Shown here piece by piece: positions 9,083 through 19,600 of a DNA stretch of 64,000 nucleotides (position 1 is its first letter; each line of letters starts with the position of its first letter). Under the pieces are notes generated by a model. It did no database searches, was not told where the DNA came from, and was given only the letters and a program-made list of their open reading frames with translations. A program made the position numbers and the translations under genes. The stretch is from Mycobacterium colombiense (GTDB lineage: Bacteria; Actinomycetota; Actinomycetes; Mycobacteriales; Mycobacteriaceae): the NCBI RefSeq assembly GCF_003284935.1, contig NZ_QMEV01000012.1, positions 36,120 to 100,119 on the forward strand, in the 5' to 3' direction.

Positions 9083-9847
9083 ATGGTGCTCGATGCCGTA
9101 GGTAATCCGCAGACCATCCTGCTGCTCGGCGGTACCTCCGAGATCGGCCTCGCCATCTGCGGACGCTACCTGCAGAACGCGCACGCACGAATTGTGTTGG
9201 CCGCCATGCCCAGCGACCCCGGCCGCGACGCCGCGGTGGCGCAGATGCAGGCCGCCGGCGCGCGCTCGGTCGAGCTGATCGACTTCGAGGCCACCGACCC
9301 GGACACCCACCCGAAGACGATCGAGGCGGCGTTCGCCAACGGCGACGTCGACGTGGCCATCGTCGCATTCGGCATCCTCGGGGACGCCGAAGAGTTGTGG
9401 CAGAACCAGCAGAAGGCGGTGCTGGCCGCCGAAATCAACTACACCGCAGCGGTTTCGGTGGGCGTGCTGCTGGGCGAGAAGATGCGCGCCCAGGGGTTCG
9501 GCCAGATCATCGCGATGAGCTCGGCGGCCGGCGAGCGGGTGCGGCGGTCCAACTTCGTCTACGGCTCCACCAAGGCCGGGCTGGACGGATTCTATCTCGG
9601 CCTCGGAGAGGCGTTGCGCGAGTACGGGGTTCGCGTGCTGGTGATCCGGCCCGGTCAGGTGCGTACCCGGATGAGCGCTCATGTCAAGGAAGCCCCGCTC
9701 ACCGTCGACAAGGAATACGTCGCCAACCTCGCGGTGACTGCGGCCGCCAAAGGTAAGGAATTGGTTTGGGCACCAGCAGCATTCCGCTATGTGATGATGG
9801 TGTTGCGACACGTCCCGCGTCCCATCTTCCGCAAGCTTCCCATCTGA
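9083..9847 (+). CDS. dprE2: Decaprenylphosphoryl-2-keto-ribose reductase DprE2
   Basis: This 254-residue short-chain dehydrogenase has the NAD-binding [12 protein letters not shown] at residues 13-24, the catalytic serine region [10 protein letters not shown] and the YGSTKAG (YxxxK) pair. With DprE1 it completes the epimerisation of decaprenylphosphoryl ribose to arabinose, the only arabinose donor for arabinogalactan and lipoarabinomannan. The length equals that of the M. tuberculosis protein. The ATG directly abuts the dprE1 stop, and aftA begins three bases after the dprE2 stop, which argues for one transcript. Confidence 0.96.
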   Translation: MVLDAVGNPQTILLLGGTSEIGLAICGRYLQNAHARIVLAAMPSDPGRDAAVAQMQAAGARSVELIDFEATDPDTHPKTIEAAFANGDVDVAIVAFGILGDAEELWQNQQKAVLAAEINYTAAVSVGVLLGEKMRAQGFGQIIAMSSAAGERVRRSNFVYGSTKAGLDGFYLGLGEALREYGVRVLVIRPGQVRTRMSAHVKEAPLTVDKEYVANLAVTAAAKGKELVWAPAAFRYVMMVLRHVPRPIFRKLPI

Positions 9848-9849
9848 TC

Positions 9850-11772
9850 ATGCGCAACGCGCTGGCCACCCTGGGCCAGATGGCCCTGGCGGCGCTCGTC
9901 GCGGTTGCCGTCGCGGTGGTATCGCTGATCGCCATCTCCCGGGTGCAGTGGCCGGCGTTTCCGTCCTCCAATCAGCTCCACGCGCTGACCACCGTCGGCC
10001 AGGTCGGCTGCCTGGCCGGGCTGGTCGCCGTCGGCTGGGTGTGGCGGCGTTGCACCCGTCCCCGCGACCGGCTGTTGACCCGATTGGGTGGGCTGGTTTT
10101 CGTGTCCGCGTTCACCGTGGTGACCCTGGGCATGCCGCTGGGGGCGACCAAGCTGTACCTGTTCGGCATCTCCGTCGACCAGCAGTTCCGCACCGAGTAC
10201 GTGACCCGGCTCGCCGACAGCCCCGCGCTGCGCGACATGACCTACCTCGGGCTGCCCACCTTCTACCCGCCGGGCTGGTTCTGGATCGGCGGGCGCGCCG
10301 CCGCGCTCGGCGCCACACCCGCTTGGGAGATCTTCAAGCCCTGGGCCATCACCTCGATCACCATCGCCGTCGCGGTCGCGCTGGTGCTGTGGTGGCGCAT
10401 GGTCCGCTTCGAGTACGCGCTGATCGTCACCACCGCGACGGCCGCCGTGACGCTGGCCTACGGCTCGCCCGAGCCCTACTCGGCGATGATCACCGTGCTG
10501 TTGCCGCCGATGCTGGTGCTGACCTGGTCGGGTCTGCGCGCCGGTGACCGGCCGGACGCGCCCTCTCGGGCCGGCTGGGGCGCGGTGATCGGCGCCGGGC
10601 TATTCCTCGGCTGGGCGGCCACCTGGTACACGCTGCTGTTCGGGTTCACCGCGTTCGCGGTGGCATTGATGGCCCTGTGGCTGGCCGGCGTGCGCTGGCG
10701 GCGCAACCGCCAAGGCGGCGGCCGCGCAGCCGCCCTCGATCCGCTGCGGCGCCTGGCCGTCATCGCCGGCATCGCCGTCGTGATCGCGTGCACCACCTGG
10801 CTGCCGTTCGCGTTGCGCGCGGTGCGCAGCCCGGTCAGCAACTCCGGCAGCGCCTTCCACTACCTGCCGGCCGACGGCGCCGAGCTGACGTTCCCGATGC
10901 TGCAGTTCTCGCTGCTGGGCGCGATCTGCCTGCTCGGCACCCTGTGGCTGGTGGTGCGGGCCCGTTCGTCGGTGCGGGCGGGCGCCCTGGCCATCGGCGT
11001 GCTGGCCATCTATCTGTGGTCGGTGCTGTCGATGCTCACCACGCTGGCGCGCACCACCCTGTTGTCCTTCCGGCTGCAGCCGACCCTGAGCGTGTTGCTG
11101 GTCGCCGCCGGGGCGTTCGGCTTCGTCGAACTCGCGCAGGCGCTCGCCGCCGCGGGCCGAGACCGCAGTTGGGGCCGCGCGGTCTTTCCGGTGGCCGGGG
11201 CCGTCGGCCTGGCCGCCGCCATCGCCTTCAGCCAGGACATCCCCGACGTGCTGCGGCCTGACCTCACCATCGCCTACACCGACACCGACGGTCATGGGCA
11301 ACGCGGGGACCGCCGGCCGCCCAGCGCCGAAAAGTTCTACGCCACAATCGATCACGCCATCACCCAGGTGACCGGCAAGCCACGCGATCAGACGGTCGTG
11401 ATGACCGCCGACTACAGCTTCCTGTCCTTCTACCCGTACTGGGGTTTCCAGGGGCTCACCTCGCACTACGCCAACCCGCTCGCGCAATTCGACCTGCGGG
11501 CCGCGCAGATCAACAAGTGGTCCAACCTCAAAACCGCCGACGAACTGATCCATGCCCTGGACACCTGCCCCTGGCCGCCGCCCACGGTTTTTCTGATGCG
11601 CCGCGGCACCGGGGGCAACTACACGCTGCGGCTGGCCGAGGACGTCTATCCCAACCAGCCCAACGTGCGGCGCTACACCGTCGAGCTGCGCGGGGCGCTG
11701 TTCGACAGCCCGCGTTTCGCCGTCCAGAGCGTCGGACCGTTCGTGCTGGCCATCCGCAAGCCGGGGACGTAA
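9850..11772 (+). CDS. aftA: Arabinofuranosyltransferase AftA
   Basis: A 640-residue GT-C enzyme with about eleven membrane helices and a C-terminal periplasmic domain (from about residue 455). It transfers the first arabinofuranose from decaprenylphosphoryl arabinose to the galactan chain. The family segments [15 protein letters not shown] in the first large outer loop and [19 protein letters not shown] are present, as is [19 protein letters not shown] in the C-terminal domain. The ATG at 9850 gives a short cytoplasmic lead before helix 1; the M. tuberculosis annotation is slightly longer. embC follows after six bases. Confidence 0.95.
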   Translation: MRNALATLGQMALAALVAVAVAVVSLIAISRVQWPAFPSSNQLHALTTVGQVGCLAGLVAVGWVWRRCTRPRDRLLTRLGGLVFVSAFTVVTLGMPLGATKLYLFGISVDQQFRTEYVTRLADSPALRDMTYLGLPTFYPPGWFWIGGRAAALGATPAWEIFKPWAITSITIAVAVALVLWWRMVRFEYALIVTTATAAVTLAYGSPEPYSAMITVLLPPMLVLTWSGLRAGDRPDAPSRAGWGAVIGAGLFLGWAATWYTLLFGFTAFAVALMALWLAGVRWRRNRQGGGRAAALDPLRRLAVIAGIAVVIACTTWLPFALRAVRSPVSNSGSAFHYLPADGAELTFPMLQFSLLGAICLLGTLWLVVRARSSVRAGALAIGVLAIYLWSVLSMLTTLARTTLLSFRLQPTLSVLLVAAGAFGFVELAQALAAAGRDRSWGRAVFPVAGAVGLAAAIAFSQDIPDVLRPDLTIAYTDTDGHGQRGDRRPPSAEKFYATIDHAITQVTGKPRDQTVVMTADYSFLSFYPYWGFQGLTSHYANPLAQFDLRAAQINKWSNLKTADELIHALDTCPWPPPTVFLMRRGTGGNYTLRLAEDVYPNQPNVRRYTVELRGALFDSPRFAVQSVGPFVLAIRKPGT

Positions 11773-11778
11773 CCGCTG

Positions 11779-14700
11779 ATGAGCACCGACACCGCGCCTC
11801 AAACGGGGCCCCGCACCGCCAAAGAACTAGCATCTAGCACCGTGAAAGAGACGGACGGCAATCACCGGATCGCCCGGCTGGTTGCGTCCGTCGCCGGACT
11901 GCTCGGCGTGCTGCTGGCGATCGCCACCCCGCTGCTTCCGGTCAACCAGACCACCGCCCAACTGAACTGGCCACAGAACGGCACCTTCGGCAGCGTCGAT
12001 GCCCCGCTGATCGGCTACGTCGCCACCGATTTGACCATCACCGTCCCGTGCGACGCCGCCGCCGGGCTGGCCGGACCCGGCAACGCCGGCAAGACGGTGT
12101 TGTTGTCGACCGTGCCCAAGCAGGCACCCAAGGCCGTCGACCGGGGACTGCTGATCGTGCGCGCCAACAACGACCTGGTGCTGGTGGTGCGCAACGTCCC
12201 GGTGGTGACCGCCCCGCTGAGCGAGGTGCTGAGTCCGGCCTGCCAGCGGTTGACCTTCACCGCGCACGCCGAGAAGGTCACCGCCGAGTTCGTCGGACTC
12301 ACGCAGGGACCCAATGCCGAGCACCCCGGCTCGCCGCTGCGCGGCGAGAAAAGCGGCTACGACTTCCGGCCGCAGATCGTCGGCGTCTTCACCGATCTGA
12401 GCGGACCGGCGCCGTCGGGCCTGCACTTCTCGGCGACCATCGACACCCGCTACAGCAGCAGCCCCACCCCGCTGAAGATGGCCGCGATGGTCCTGGGGCT
12501 GGTGCTGACCGCCGCCGCCCTGGTGGCCCTGCACCTACTCGACACCGCCGACGGCACCCGGCACCGCCGCTTCCTGCCCGCCCGCTGGTGGTCGCTCGGC
12601 GGGCTGGACGCGCTGGTCATCGGCGTGCTGATGTGGTGGCACTTCGTCGGCGCCAACACGTCCGACGACGGTTACATCCTGACCATGGCCCGCGTCTCCG
12701 AGCACGCCGGCTACATGGCCAACTACTACCGCTGGTTCGGCACGCCCGAAGCGCCGTTCGGCTGGTACTACGACCTGCTGGCGCTGTGGGCCCACGTGAG
12801 CACCACCAGCATCTGGATGCGGCTGCCCACCCTGGTGATGGCGCTGACGTGCTGGTGGGTGATCAGCCGCGAGGTCATGCCCCGGCTGGGTCATGCCGTC
12901 AAGCAGAACCGGGCCGCGGCCTGGACCGCCGCGGGGATGTTCCTGGCCGTCTGGCTTCCGCTGGACAACGGCCTGCGGCCCGAGCCGATCATCGCCCTGG
13001 GCATCCTTCTGACCTGGTGCTCCGTGGAACGTGCCGTGGCCACCAGCCGGCTGCTGCCGGTGGCGATCGCCTGCATCATCGGCGCCCTGACCCTGTTCTC
13101 CGGGCCGACGGGCATCGCCTCGATCGGGGCGCTGCTGGTCGCGATCGGGCCGTTGCGGACCATCCTGCATCGCAGGATCACCCGGTTCGGCGCGCTGCCG
13201 CTGATAGCGCCGCTGCTGGCCGCCGTCACCGTCACCGCCATCCTGATCTTCCGTGACCAGACGCTGGCCGGTGAGATCCAGGCCAGCATGCTCAAGCGGG
13301 CCGTCGGGCCCAGCCTGAGTTGGTTCGACGAGCACATCCGCTACGAGCGGCTGTTCATGGCCAGCCCGGACGGATCGGTCGCCCGCCGCTTCGCCGTGCT
13401 GGCGCTGGTTCTCGCGCTCAGCGTCACGGTCGCAATGTCGTTGCGCAAGGGCCAGATTCCGGGCACCGCCGCCGGGCCGAGCCGGCGCATTGTCGGCATC
13501 ACCATCATCTCCTTCGCGGCGATGATGTTCACTCCCACCAAATGGACCCACCACTTCGGGGTGTTCGCCGGACTGGCCGGGCCGCTGGGCGCGCTGGCCG
13601 CCGTCGCGGTGACCGCCGTGGCGATGCGGTCGCGGCGCAACCGGACCGTGTACGCCGCGGTGGTGCTGTTCCTGGTGGCCTTGTCGTTCGCCAGCGTCAA
13701 CGGCTGGTGGTACGTCTCGAATTTCGGTGTGCCCTGGTCGAATGAGTTCCCCGCCTGGCATTACGCCTTCGCCACGGCGCTGCTCGGGTTGACCGCGGTG
13801 GTGCTGCTGCTGGCCGCCTGGTTCCACTTCGTCGCCCCGGACAACGGGCCGCCCAGAACCCGGCTGGGGGTGCGGGCAGCCGGAATCATCCAGTCCCCCT
13901 TGGCAATTGCGACGTGGGTGCTGGTGGTGTTCGAGGTGGCCTCGCTGACGCTGGCGATGACCGACCAGTATCCGGCGTGGTCGGTCGGTCGCTCCAATCT
14001 GCAAGCGCTGACCGGGAAGTCGTGCGGGCTGGCCGAGGACGTGCTGGTGGAGCAAGACCCCGCCGCCGGAATGCTGGCGCCGGTCGGCGCCTCAGTGGGA
14101 GACGCCCTTGGCGCCGGCCTGTCGGAAGCCTTCACGCCCAACGGGATTCCCGCCGACGTGCGCGCCGACCCGGTGATGGAACGGCCGGGTGACCGCAGCT
14201 TCGTCACCGACGAGGAGAAGACCGGCAGCAACCAGGCCGGCACCGAGGGCGGCACCACCCCCGCCCCGGGCATCAACGGCTCGTCGGCCCAGCTGCCCTT
14301 CAACCTCGACCCCGCCCGCACACCGGTGCTCGGCAGCTGGCGCTCGGGCATCCAGATTCCCGCGCACCTGCGGTCGAGCTGGTATCGACTGCCGCCGCGC
14401 GACGCGGCGGGTCCGCTGCTGGTGGTGAGCGCCGCCGGGCGCTTCGACCCCCGCGAGGTCCAGGTGCAGTGGGCCACCGACGACCAGGCGGCCGGCGGGC
14501 ACCCCGGCGGTTCGTTCCAATTCGCCGACGTGGGGGCCTCCCCGGCGTGGCGCAACCTGCGGCTGCCGATGTCGGCGATTCCGAGTTCGGCCACCCAGAT
14601 TCGGCTGGTCGCCGACGACGAAGACTTGGCCCCACAGCACTGGATCGCCCTGACCCCGCCCAGGATTCCGCAACTGCGCACGCTGCAAGACGTGGTGGGC

Positions 14701-15057
14701 TCCGCCGACCCGGTGTTCCTGGATTGGCTCGTCGGGCTGGCCTTCCCCTGCCAGCGACCGTTCGGCCATCAAAATGGAGTCGACGAGACTCCGCGCTGGC
14801 GCATCCTGCCCGACCGCTTCGGCGCCGAGGCCAACTCGCCGGTGATGGACAACAACGGCGGTGGTCCGCTGGGGGTGACCGAGCTGCTGGTGAAGGCGAC
14901 CACGATGGCCACCTACCTCAAGGACGACTGGTCGCGCGACTGGGGCTCGCTGCAACGACTGACGCCCTACTATCCCGACGCGCAGCCCGCCCAGCTGCTG
15001 CTGGGGACGGCCACGCGCAGCGGCCTGTGGAACCCGGCGCCGCTGCGCAAGACCTAG
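11779..15057 (+). CDS. embC: Arabinosyltransferase EmbC
   Basis: A 1092-residue GT-C enzyme that extends the arabinan of lipoarabinomannan. The order is a first helix at about residues 33-52, a periplasmic carbohydrate-binding-like domain (about 60-230), a multi-helix membrane core, and a large C-terminal periplasmic domain from about residue 720 containing the second carbohydrate-binding module. The catalytic Asp pair NTSDDGYI is at 296-297 and the proline motif region WTHHFGVFAGLAGPLGAL is present. It is identified as EmbC rather than EmbA or EmbB by its position after aftA and by segments such as [15 protein letters not shown] and MERPGDRSF. Unlike the H37Rv emb operon as I know it, embA does not follow directly: a three-gene cassette intervenes. 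Confidence 0.96.
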   Translation: MSTDTAPQTGPRTAKELASSTVKETDGNHRIARLVASVAGLLGVLLAIATPLLPVNQTTAQLNWPQNGTFGSVDAPLIGYVATDLTITVPCDAAAGLAGPGNAGKTVLLSTVPKQAPKAVDRGLLIVRANNDLVLVVRNVPVVTAPLSEVLSPACQRLTFTAHAEKVTAEFVGLTQGPNAEHPGSPLRGEKSGYDFRPQIVGVFTDLSGPAPSGLHFSATIDTRYSSSPTPLKMAAMVLGLVLTAAALVALHLLDTADGTRHRRFLPARWWSLGGLDALVIGVLMWWHFVGANTSDDGYILTMARVSEHAGYMANYYRWFGTPEAPFGWYYDLLALWAHVSTTSIWMRLPTLVMALTCWWVISREVMPRLGHAVKQNRAAAWTAAGMFLAVWLPLDNGLRPEPIIALGILLTWCSVERAVATSRLLPVAIACIIGALTLFSGPTGIASIGALLVAIGPLRTILHRRITRFGALPLIAPLLAAVTVTAILIFRDQTLAGEIQASMLKRAVGPSLSWFDEHIRYERLFMASPDGSVARRFAVLALVLALSVTVAMSLRKGQIPGTAAGPSRRIVGITIISFAAMMFTPTKWTHHFGVFAGLAGPLGALAAVAVTAVAMRSRRNRTVYAAVVLFLVALSFASVNGWWYVSNFGVPWSNEFPAWHYAFATALLGLTAVVLLLAAWFHFVAPDNGPPRTRLGVRAAGIIQSPLAIATWVLVVFEVASLTLAMTDQYPAWSVGRSNLQALTGKSCGLAEDVLVEQDPAAGMLAPVGASVGDALGAGLSEAFTPNGIPADVRADPVMERPGDRSFVTDEEKTGSNQAGTEGGTTPAPGINGSSAQLPFNLDPARTPVLGSWRSGIQIPAHLRSSWYRLPPRDAAGPLLVVSAAGRFDPREVQVQWATDDQAAGGHPGGSFQFADVGASPAWRNLRLPMSAIPSSATQIRLVADDEDLAPQHWIALTPPRIPQLRTLQDVVGSADPVFLDWLVGLAFPCQRPFGHQNGVDETPRWRILPDRFGAEANSPVMDNNGGGPLGVTELLVKATTMATYLKDDWSRDWGSLQRLTPYYPDAQPAQLLLGTATRSGLWNPAPLRKT

Positions 15058-15101
15058 GCGCGCTTCGGGCGCCCTCGGCCGCGGACCTTGAAGGCCGAGA
15101 T

Positions 15102-15121
15102 CCGTAAGCCTAGACTTACGG
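15102..15121 (+). promoter_or_regulatory. Dyad operator overlapping the -10 box of the ArsR-type gene
   Basis: CCGTAAG (15102-15108) and CTTACGG (15115-15121) form a perfect 7-bp inverted repeat around six bases. The centre overlaps a TAGACT -10-like hexamer (15111-15116) that is eight bases from the GTG start at 15125. This is a natural site for autorepression by the winged-helix protein encoded next. Confidence 0.55.
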
Positions 15122-15124
15122 TTC

Positions 15125-15448
15125 GTGGTCACTTACCAAAGCGGTGACGTGTGGCTGGCGCTGGCGGACGGGACCCGGCGGGCCATCGTGGAGCGCCTTG
15201 CCCACGGCCCGTCGGCGGTCGGCGAGCTGGCCCGCGACCTGCCGGTCAGCAGACCGGCCGTGTCCCAACATCTCAAGGTGCTCAAATGCGCCGGGCTGGT
15301 GCGCGACCGCGCCGCGGGAACCCGTCGGGTCTATCAGCTCGATCCCGCCGGACTGCAGGCGCTGCGCGCCGATCTCGACCGCTTCTGGACGCAGGCGCTG
15401 GCCGGCTACGCGCAGACCATCGACGAGATGAACGAAGGAACAACATGA
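15125..15448 (+). CDS. ArsR-family winged-helix transcriptional regulator
   Basis: A 107-residue HTH protein: LALADGTRRAIVERLAHGP is followed by the recognition helix segment LPVSRPAVSQHLKVLKCAGLV and the wing RAAGTRRVYQLDPAGL. The metal-binding ELCVCDL motif of metal-sensing ArsR proteins is absent, which fits the subgroup that regulates neighbouring SRPBCC proteins. The GTG at 15125 suits a leaderless transcript; a second GTG at 15149 would give a shorter protein. Its stop overlaps the SRPBCC gene as ATGA. The inverted repeat at 15102-15121 is its likely operator. The gene lies between embC and embA, where H37Rv has no gene. Confidence 0.88.
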   Translation: MVTYQSGDVWLALADGTRRAIVERLAHGPSAVGELARDLPVSRPAVSQHLKVLKCAGLVRDRAAGTRRVYQLDPAGLQALRADLDRFWTQALAGYAQTIDEMNEGTT

Positions 15449-15930
15449 CGCAGCGGATTCCGAACGTCAACCACCACGTCGTCGTCAACGCCCCCATCGA
15501 GCGCGCGTTCGCCGTCTTCACCGAGCGGTTCGGCGCGTTCAAGCCGCGCGAGCACAACCTGCTGGCGGTCCCGATCGCCGAGACGGTGTTCGAACCCCAA
15601 GTGGGCGGCCACATTTACGACCGGGGCGTCGACGGCAGCGTGTGCCGGTGGGCGCGAATCCTGGTCTACGAACCGCCCCACCGCGTGGTGTTCAGCTGGG
15701 ACATCGGTCCCACCTGGCAGCTGGAAACCGACCCGGCCAGGACGAGTGAGGTCGACGTCCGCTTCACCGCCGAGTCCGATCAGCGCACCCGGGTCGAACT
15801 CGAACACCGCCATCTGGACCGCCACGGGCCGGGCTGGGAGTCGGTCGCCGACGGCGTCGACGGCGACGCGGGTTGGCCGTTGTATCTCGGTCGGTACGCC
15901 GAGCTGTTCATCGGTGGTGACGCGCGATGA
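15445..15930 (+). CDS. SRPBCC (AHSA1/START-like) domain protein
   Basis: The 161-residue product fits the AHSA1-type hydrophobic-pocket fold, starting VNHHVVVNAPIERAFAVFTERFGAF and running through VFEPQVGGHIYDRGVDGS and RVVFSWDIGPTW to the long C-terminal helix WPLYLGRYAELF. Such proteins bind hydrophobic ligands and commonly form operons with ArsR regulators of the type found just upstream. GAAGG at 15434-15438 is the ribosome-binding site. Both gene borders are 4-bp ATGA overlaps, so the three cassette genes form a tight translational unit. No catalytic residues can be named, and the ligand is unknown. Confidence 0.85.
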   Translation: MTQRIPNVNHHVVVNAPIERAFAVFTERFGAFKPREHNLLAVPIAETVFEPQVGGHIYDRGVDGSVCRWARILVYEPPHRVVFSWDIGPTWQLETDPARTSEVDVRFTAESDQRTRVELEHRHLDRHGPGWESVADGVDGDAGWPLYLGRYAELFIGGDAR

Positions 15931-16550
15931 GCTCCGACCTGATGGCCATGGCCCGCGCCGAGCGGACCGACCTCGCGGAATTCTTGGCCACCCTGACACC
16001 GCAAGACTGGCAAGCCCCCACCCTGTGCACCCGATGGAACGTGAAAGACGTTGTCGCGCATGTGATCAGCTACGAAGAGCTGGGCGCGCTGGGCCTGCTG
16101 AAACGGTTCGCCAAAGGCGCGGTCGTGCGGGCGAACCAGGTGGGCGTCGACGAGTTTGCGGACCTGACCCCGCAGCAGCTGCTGGAGTTCCTGCGCAGCC
16201 ACCTCGAACCACGGGGATTGACAGCGGGTTTCGGCGGGATGATCGCGCTCGTCGACGGCACCATCCATCACCAGGACATCCGTCGCGCGCTCGACCGGCC
16301 GCGCGAGGTGCCGCCCGATCGGCTCGCGCGGATCCTTCCCCTGGTGCCCGGCAATCCCCGACTCGGCGCCGGACGCAGGATCCGGGGATTGCGCCTGCGC
16401 GCCACCGACGTCGAGTGGACGCACGGCGACGGGCCCGAAGTGACGGGCCCCGGCGAGGCACTCCTGCTGGCCATGACCGGGCGTCCGGCCGCCCTGGCCG
16501 ACCTGGACGGTCCGGGGGTCGCCACGCTGGCGGCCCGGGTCCGCGGATAG
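15927..16550 (+). CDS. TIGR03083 / maleylpyruvate isomerase N-terminal (DinB-like) family protein
   Basis: A 207-residue protein of the mycothiol-dependent, DinB-like four-helix-bundle superfamily. It shows DLAEFLATLTPQDWQAPTLCTRWNVKDVVAHV near the N-terminus, the His of VVAHV and a second His pair in GTIHHQDIRRAL, which could bind a divalent metal. A C-terminal domain with RATDVEWTHGDGPEVTGPGEALLLAMTGR is typical of the MDMPI_C/SCP-like part of this family. Mycothiol dependence is an inference from the family. It is the last gene of the embC-embA cassette, and 78 bp later embA starts with its own -10 box. Confidence 0.8.
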   Translation: MSSDLMAMARAERTDLAEFLATLTPQDWQAPTLCTRWNVKDVVAHVISYEELGALGLLKRFAKGAVVRANQVGVDEFADLTPQQLLEFLRSHLEPRGLTAGFGGMIALVDGTIHHQDIRRALDRPREVPPDRLARILPLVPGNPRLGAGRRIRGLRLRATDVEWTHGDGPEVTGPGEALLLAMTGRPAALADLDGPGVATLAARVRG

Positions 16551-16614
16551 CCGTCGATCCCCCAGGTCTGCTCCCCCGCGGCCCCGCGTCCTCATCGGAC
16601 AAAGCCGCGTCGCT

Positions 16615-16620
16615 TACGAT
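16615..16620 (+). promoter_or_regulatory. Putative -10 box of embA-embB (leaderless)
   Basis: TACGAT is eight bases before the embA GTG at 16629. The intergenic region before embA in M. tuberculosis is also where expression-raising ethambutol-resistance changes occur. Confidence 0.5.
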
Positions 16621-16628
16621 CGAGCCTC

Positions 16629-19600
16629 GTGCCCCACGACGGTAAAGAGCGATCGCAGCGGATCCCCCGGTCGGTGGCCGCCATCGCGGGAATCGTGGGC
16701 CTGCTGCTGTGCCTGTCCGTTCCGCTGCTCCCGGTCCGGCAGACCACCGCAACGGTTCTGTGGCCGCAGGGCAGCACGGACGGGCACGTCAGCCAGCTCA
16801 CCGCGCCCCTGGTGTCGGGGGCGCCCCGCGCGCTGGACATCTCCATTCCCTGCGCGGACATCGCCACCCTGCCCGCGAGCGGCGGGCTGGTGGTCTCCAC
16901 CCTGCCGCCCGGCGGCATGGACGCCGGGAAGAACGGGCTGTTCGTGCGGGCGAACACGGACGTCGTCGTCGTCGCGTTCCGCGACACCGTGGCCGCGGTC
17001 GCGCAACGCTCGGCCGTGGCGGCCGGGGGCTGCAGCGTGCTGCACGCCTGGGCCGACGCCGGCGCGACCGGCGCGGATTTCGTCGGCATACCGGGTGCGT
17101 CCGGCATCCTGTCGCCCGAGAAGAAACCGCAGGTCGGCGGCCTCTTCACCGACTTGAAGGTGCCCGCGGGACCGGGGTTGTCGGCCCGCATCGACATCGA
17201 CACCCGATTCATCACCGCGCCCACGGTCCTCAAGGAAATCGTGATGGTCCTGGGCGCGCTGGCCGTGCTGACGGCCATCGTCGCGCTCGCGGTGCTGGAC
17301 CGGCGCAGCCGGGGCGGCAGCACGATGCTCAACTGGCGCTCGCCGATCGCCTGGCTCTCCAGGTATCGCCCGGGCACGCACCTAGCCAACTGGCGCCGGG
17401 TGGGCATCGCGACGTGGATCGCCGACGCCGGCGTCATCGCGACGCTGCTGGTGTGGCACGTCATCGGCGCCACCTCGTCGGACGACGGCTACAACCTGAG
17501 CATCGCCCGCGTCGCCCCCGGCGCCGGTTACATCGCCGACTACTACCGCTACTTCGGCGCCACGGACGCGCCCTTCGACTGGTATCTGAGCCTGCTGGCC
17601 AAGATGGCCTCGGTGAGCACGGCCGGCGTGTGGATGCGGCTGCCCGCCACGCTGGCCGCGATCGGGTGCTGGCTGATCATCAGCCACTGGGTGCTGCGCC
17701 GGCTCGGACCGGGCCGCGGCGGCCTGGCGGCCAACCGGGTAGCGGTCTTCACCGCGGGCGCGGTGTTCGTGGCGGCGTGGTTGCCCTTCAACAACGGACT
17801 GCGGCCCGAACCGCTGATCGCCCTCGGCGTGCTGGTCACCTGGATGCTGGTGGAACGCGCGATCGCGCCGCGGCGGTTGGCCCCGGCGGCGGTGGCCATC
17901 ATCGTGGCGCTGCTCAGCGCGACGCTGGCACCGCAGGGCCTGATCGCGGTCGCCGCGCTGCTGACCGGGGCACGCGCGGTCGCCCAGACGATCCGGCGCC
18001 GCCGGCCGAGCGACGGCCTGCTCGCGCCGCTGGCCGTGCTGGCCGCCTCGGCGTCCCTGATCCTCGTGGTGGTCTTCCGCAGTCAGACGCTGGCCACGGT
18101 CGGCGAGTCGGCCCGCATCAAGTACAAGGTCGGCCCGACTATCGCCTGGTACCAGGATTGGCTGCGCTACTACTTCCTCACGGTGGAATCCAACCCCGAC
18201 GGATCGATGGCCCGGCGATTCGCCGTGCTGGTGCTGCTGCTGTGCATGTTCGGGATGCTGGTCACCCTGCTGCGCCGCGGCCGGATCCCCGGCGTGGCCA
18301 GCGGGCCGGCCTGGCGGTTGATCGGCACCACCGCCTTCGGCCTGCTGCTGCTGACGTTCACGCCTACCAAGTGGGCGGTCCAGTTCGGTGCGTTCGCCGG
18401 GCTGGCCGGCGCGCTGGGCGCGGTGGCCGCGTTCGCCCTGGCCCGCATCGGCCTGCACAACCGCCGCAACCTGACCCTGTACGTGACCGCGCTGCTGTTC
18501 GTCCTGGCGGTGGCGACCTCCGGTGTCAACGGCTGGTTCTACGTCGGCAACTACGGGGTTCCGTGGTACGACATCCAGCCGGTCATCGCGAGCCACCCGG
18601 TGACGTCGATGTTCCTGGCGCTGTCGATCGCGACCGGCCTGCTGGCCGCCTGGCAGCACTTCCGGATGGACTACGCCGGGCACACCGAGGTCAAGGACAA
18701 CCGGCGCAACCGGGTGCTGGCGTCGACGCCGCTGCTGGTGGTCGCGACCATCATGGTCGTCGGCGAGGTCGCCTCGCTGACCAAGGGCGCGGTGCTCCGC
18801 TACCCGCTCTACACCATCGGCAAGGCGAACTTCGCGGCGATCAGTTCGGGGTTGTCGACGACCAGCTGCGCCATGGCCGACGACGTGCTGGCCGAGCCGG
18901 ACCCCAACGCGGGCATGCTGCAGCCGGCGCCCGGGCAGACGTTCGGTCCGGACGGCCCGCTGGGCGGGGTCAACCCGGTCGGCTTCAAACCCGACGGCGT
19001 CGGCGACGACCTGCGGTCGTATCCGGTGGTGACCAAGCCCGGCGTGGTGAATTCCACCGGGTCGCCCAACAAACCCAATGCCACCATGAGCGACTCCGCG
19101 GGCACGGCCGGCGGGAGAGGCCCGGTCGGGGTGAACGGGTCCCATGCCGCGCTGCCGTTCGGGCTGGACCCGGCCCGCACCCCGGTGATGGGCAGCTACG
19201 GCGAGAATTCGCTGGCCGCCACCGCGACCTCGGCGTGGTACCAGCTGCCGCCGCGTAGCCCGGACCGCCCGATCGTCGTGGTGACGGCCGCCGGTGCCAT
19301 CTGGTCGTACAAGGAGGACGGCACCTTCACCTACGGGCAGCAGCTCAAACTGCAGTGGGGCGTCGCCCGTCCCGACGGCACCACCCAGCCGCTGGCAGCG
19401 GTGTATCCGATCGACATCGGCCCGGAGCCGGCATGGCGCAACCTGCGGTTCCCGCTGACCTGGGCGCCGCCCGAGGCGAACGTGGCCCGGATCGTCGCCT
19501 ACGACCCGAATCTGAGCTCGGATCAGTGGTTCGCGGTCACCCCGCCGCGGGTCCCGGTGCTGCAGACCCTGCAGCAGTTGATGGGATCGCGCACACCCGT

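Noticed and set aside
7556..9811. A 751-codon minus-strand open frame opposite dprE1-dprE2
   Set aside because: Both enzymes are intact on the plus strand; the antisense frame only reflects third-position GC bias.
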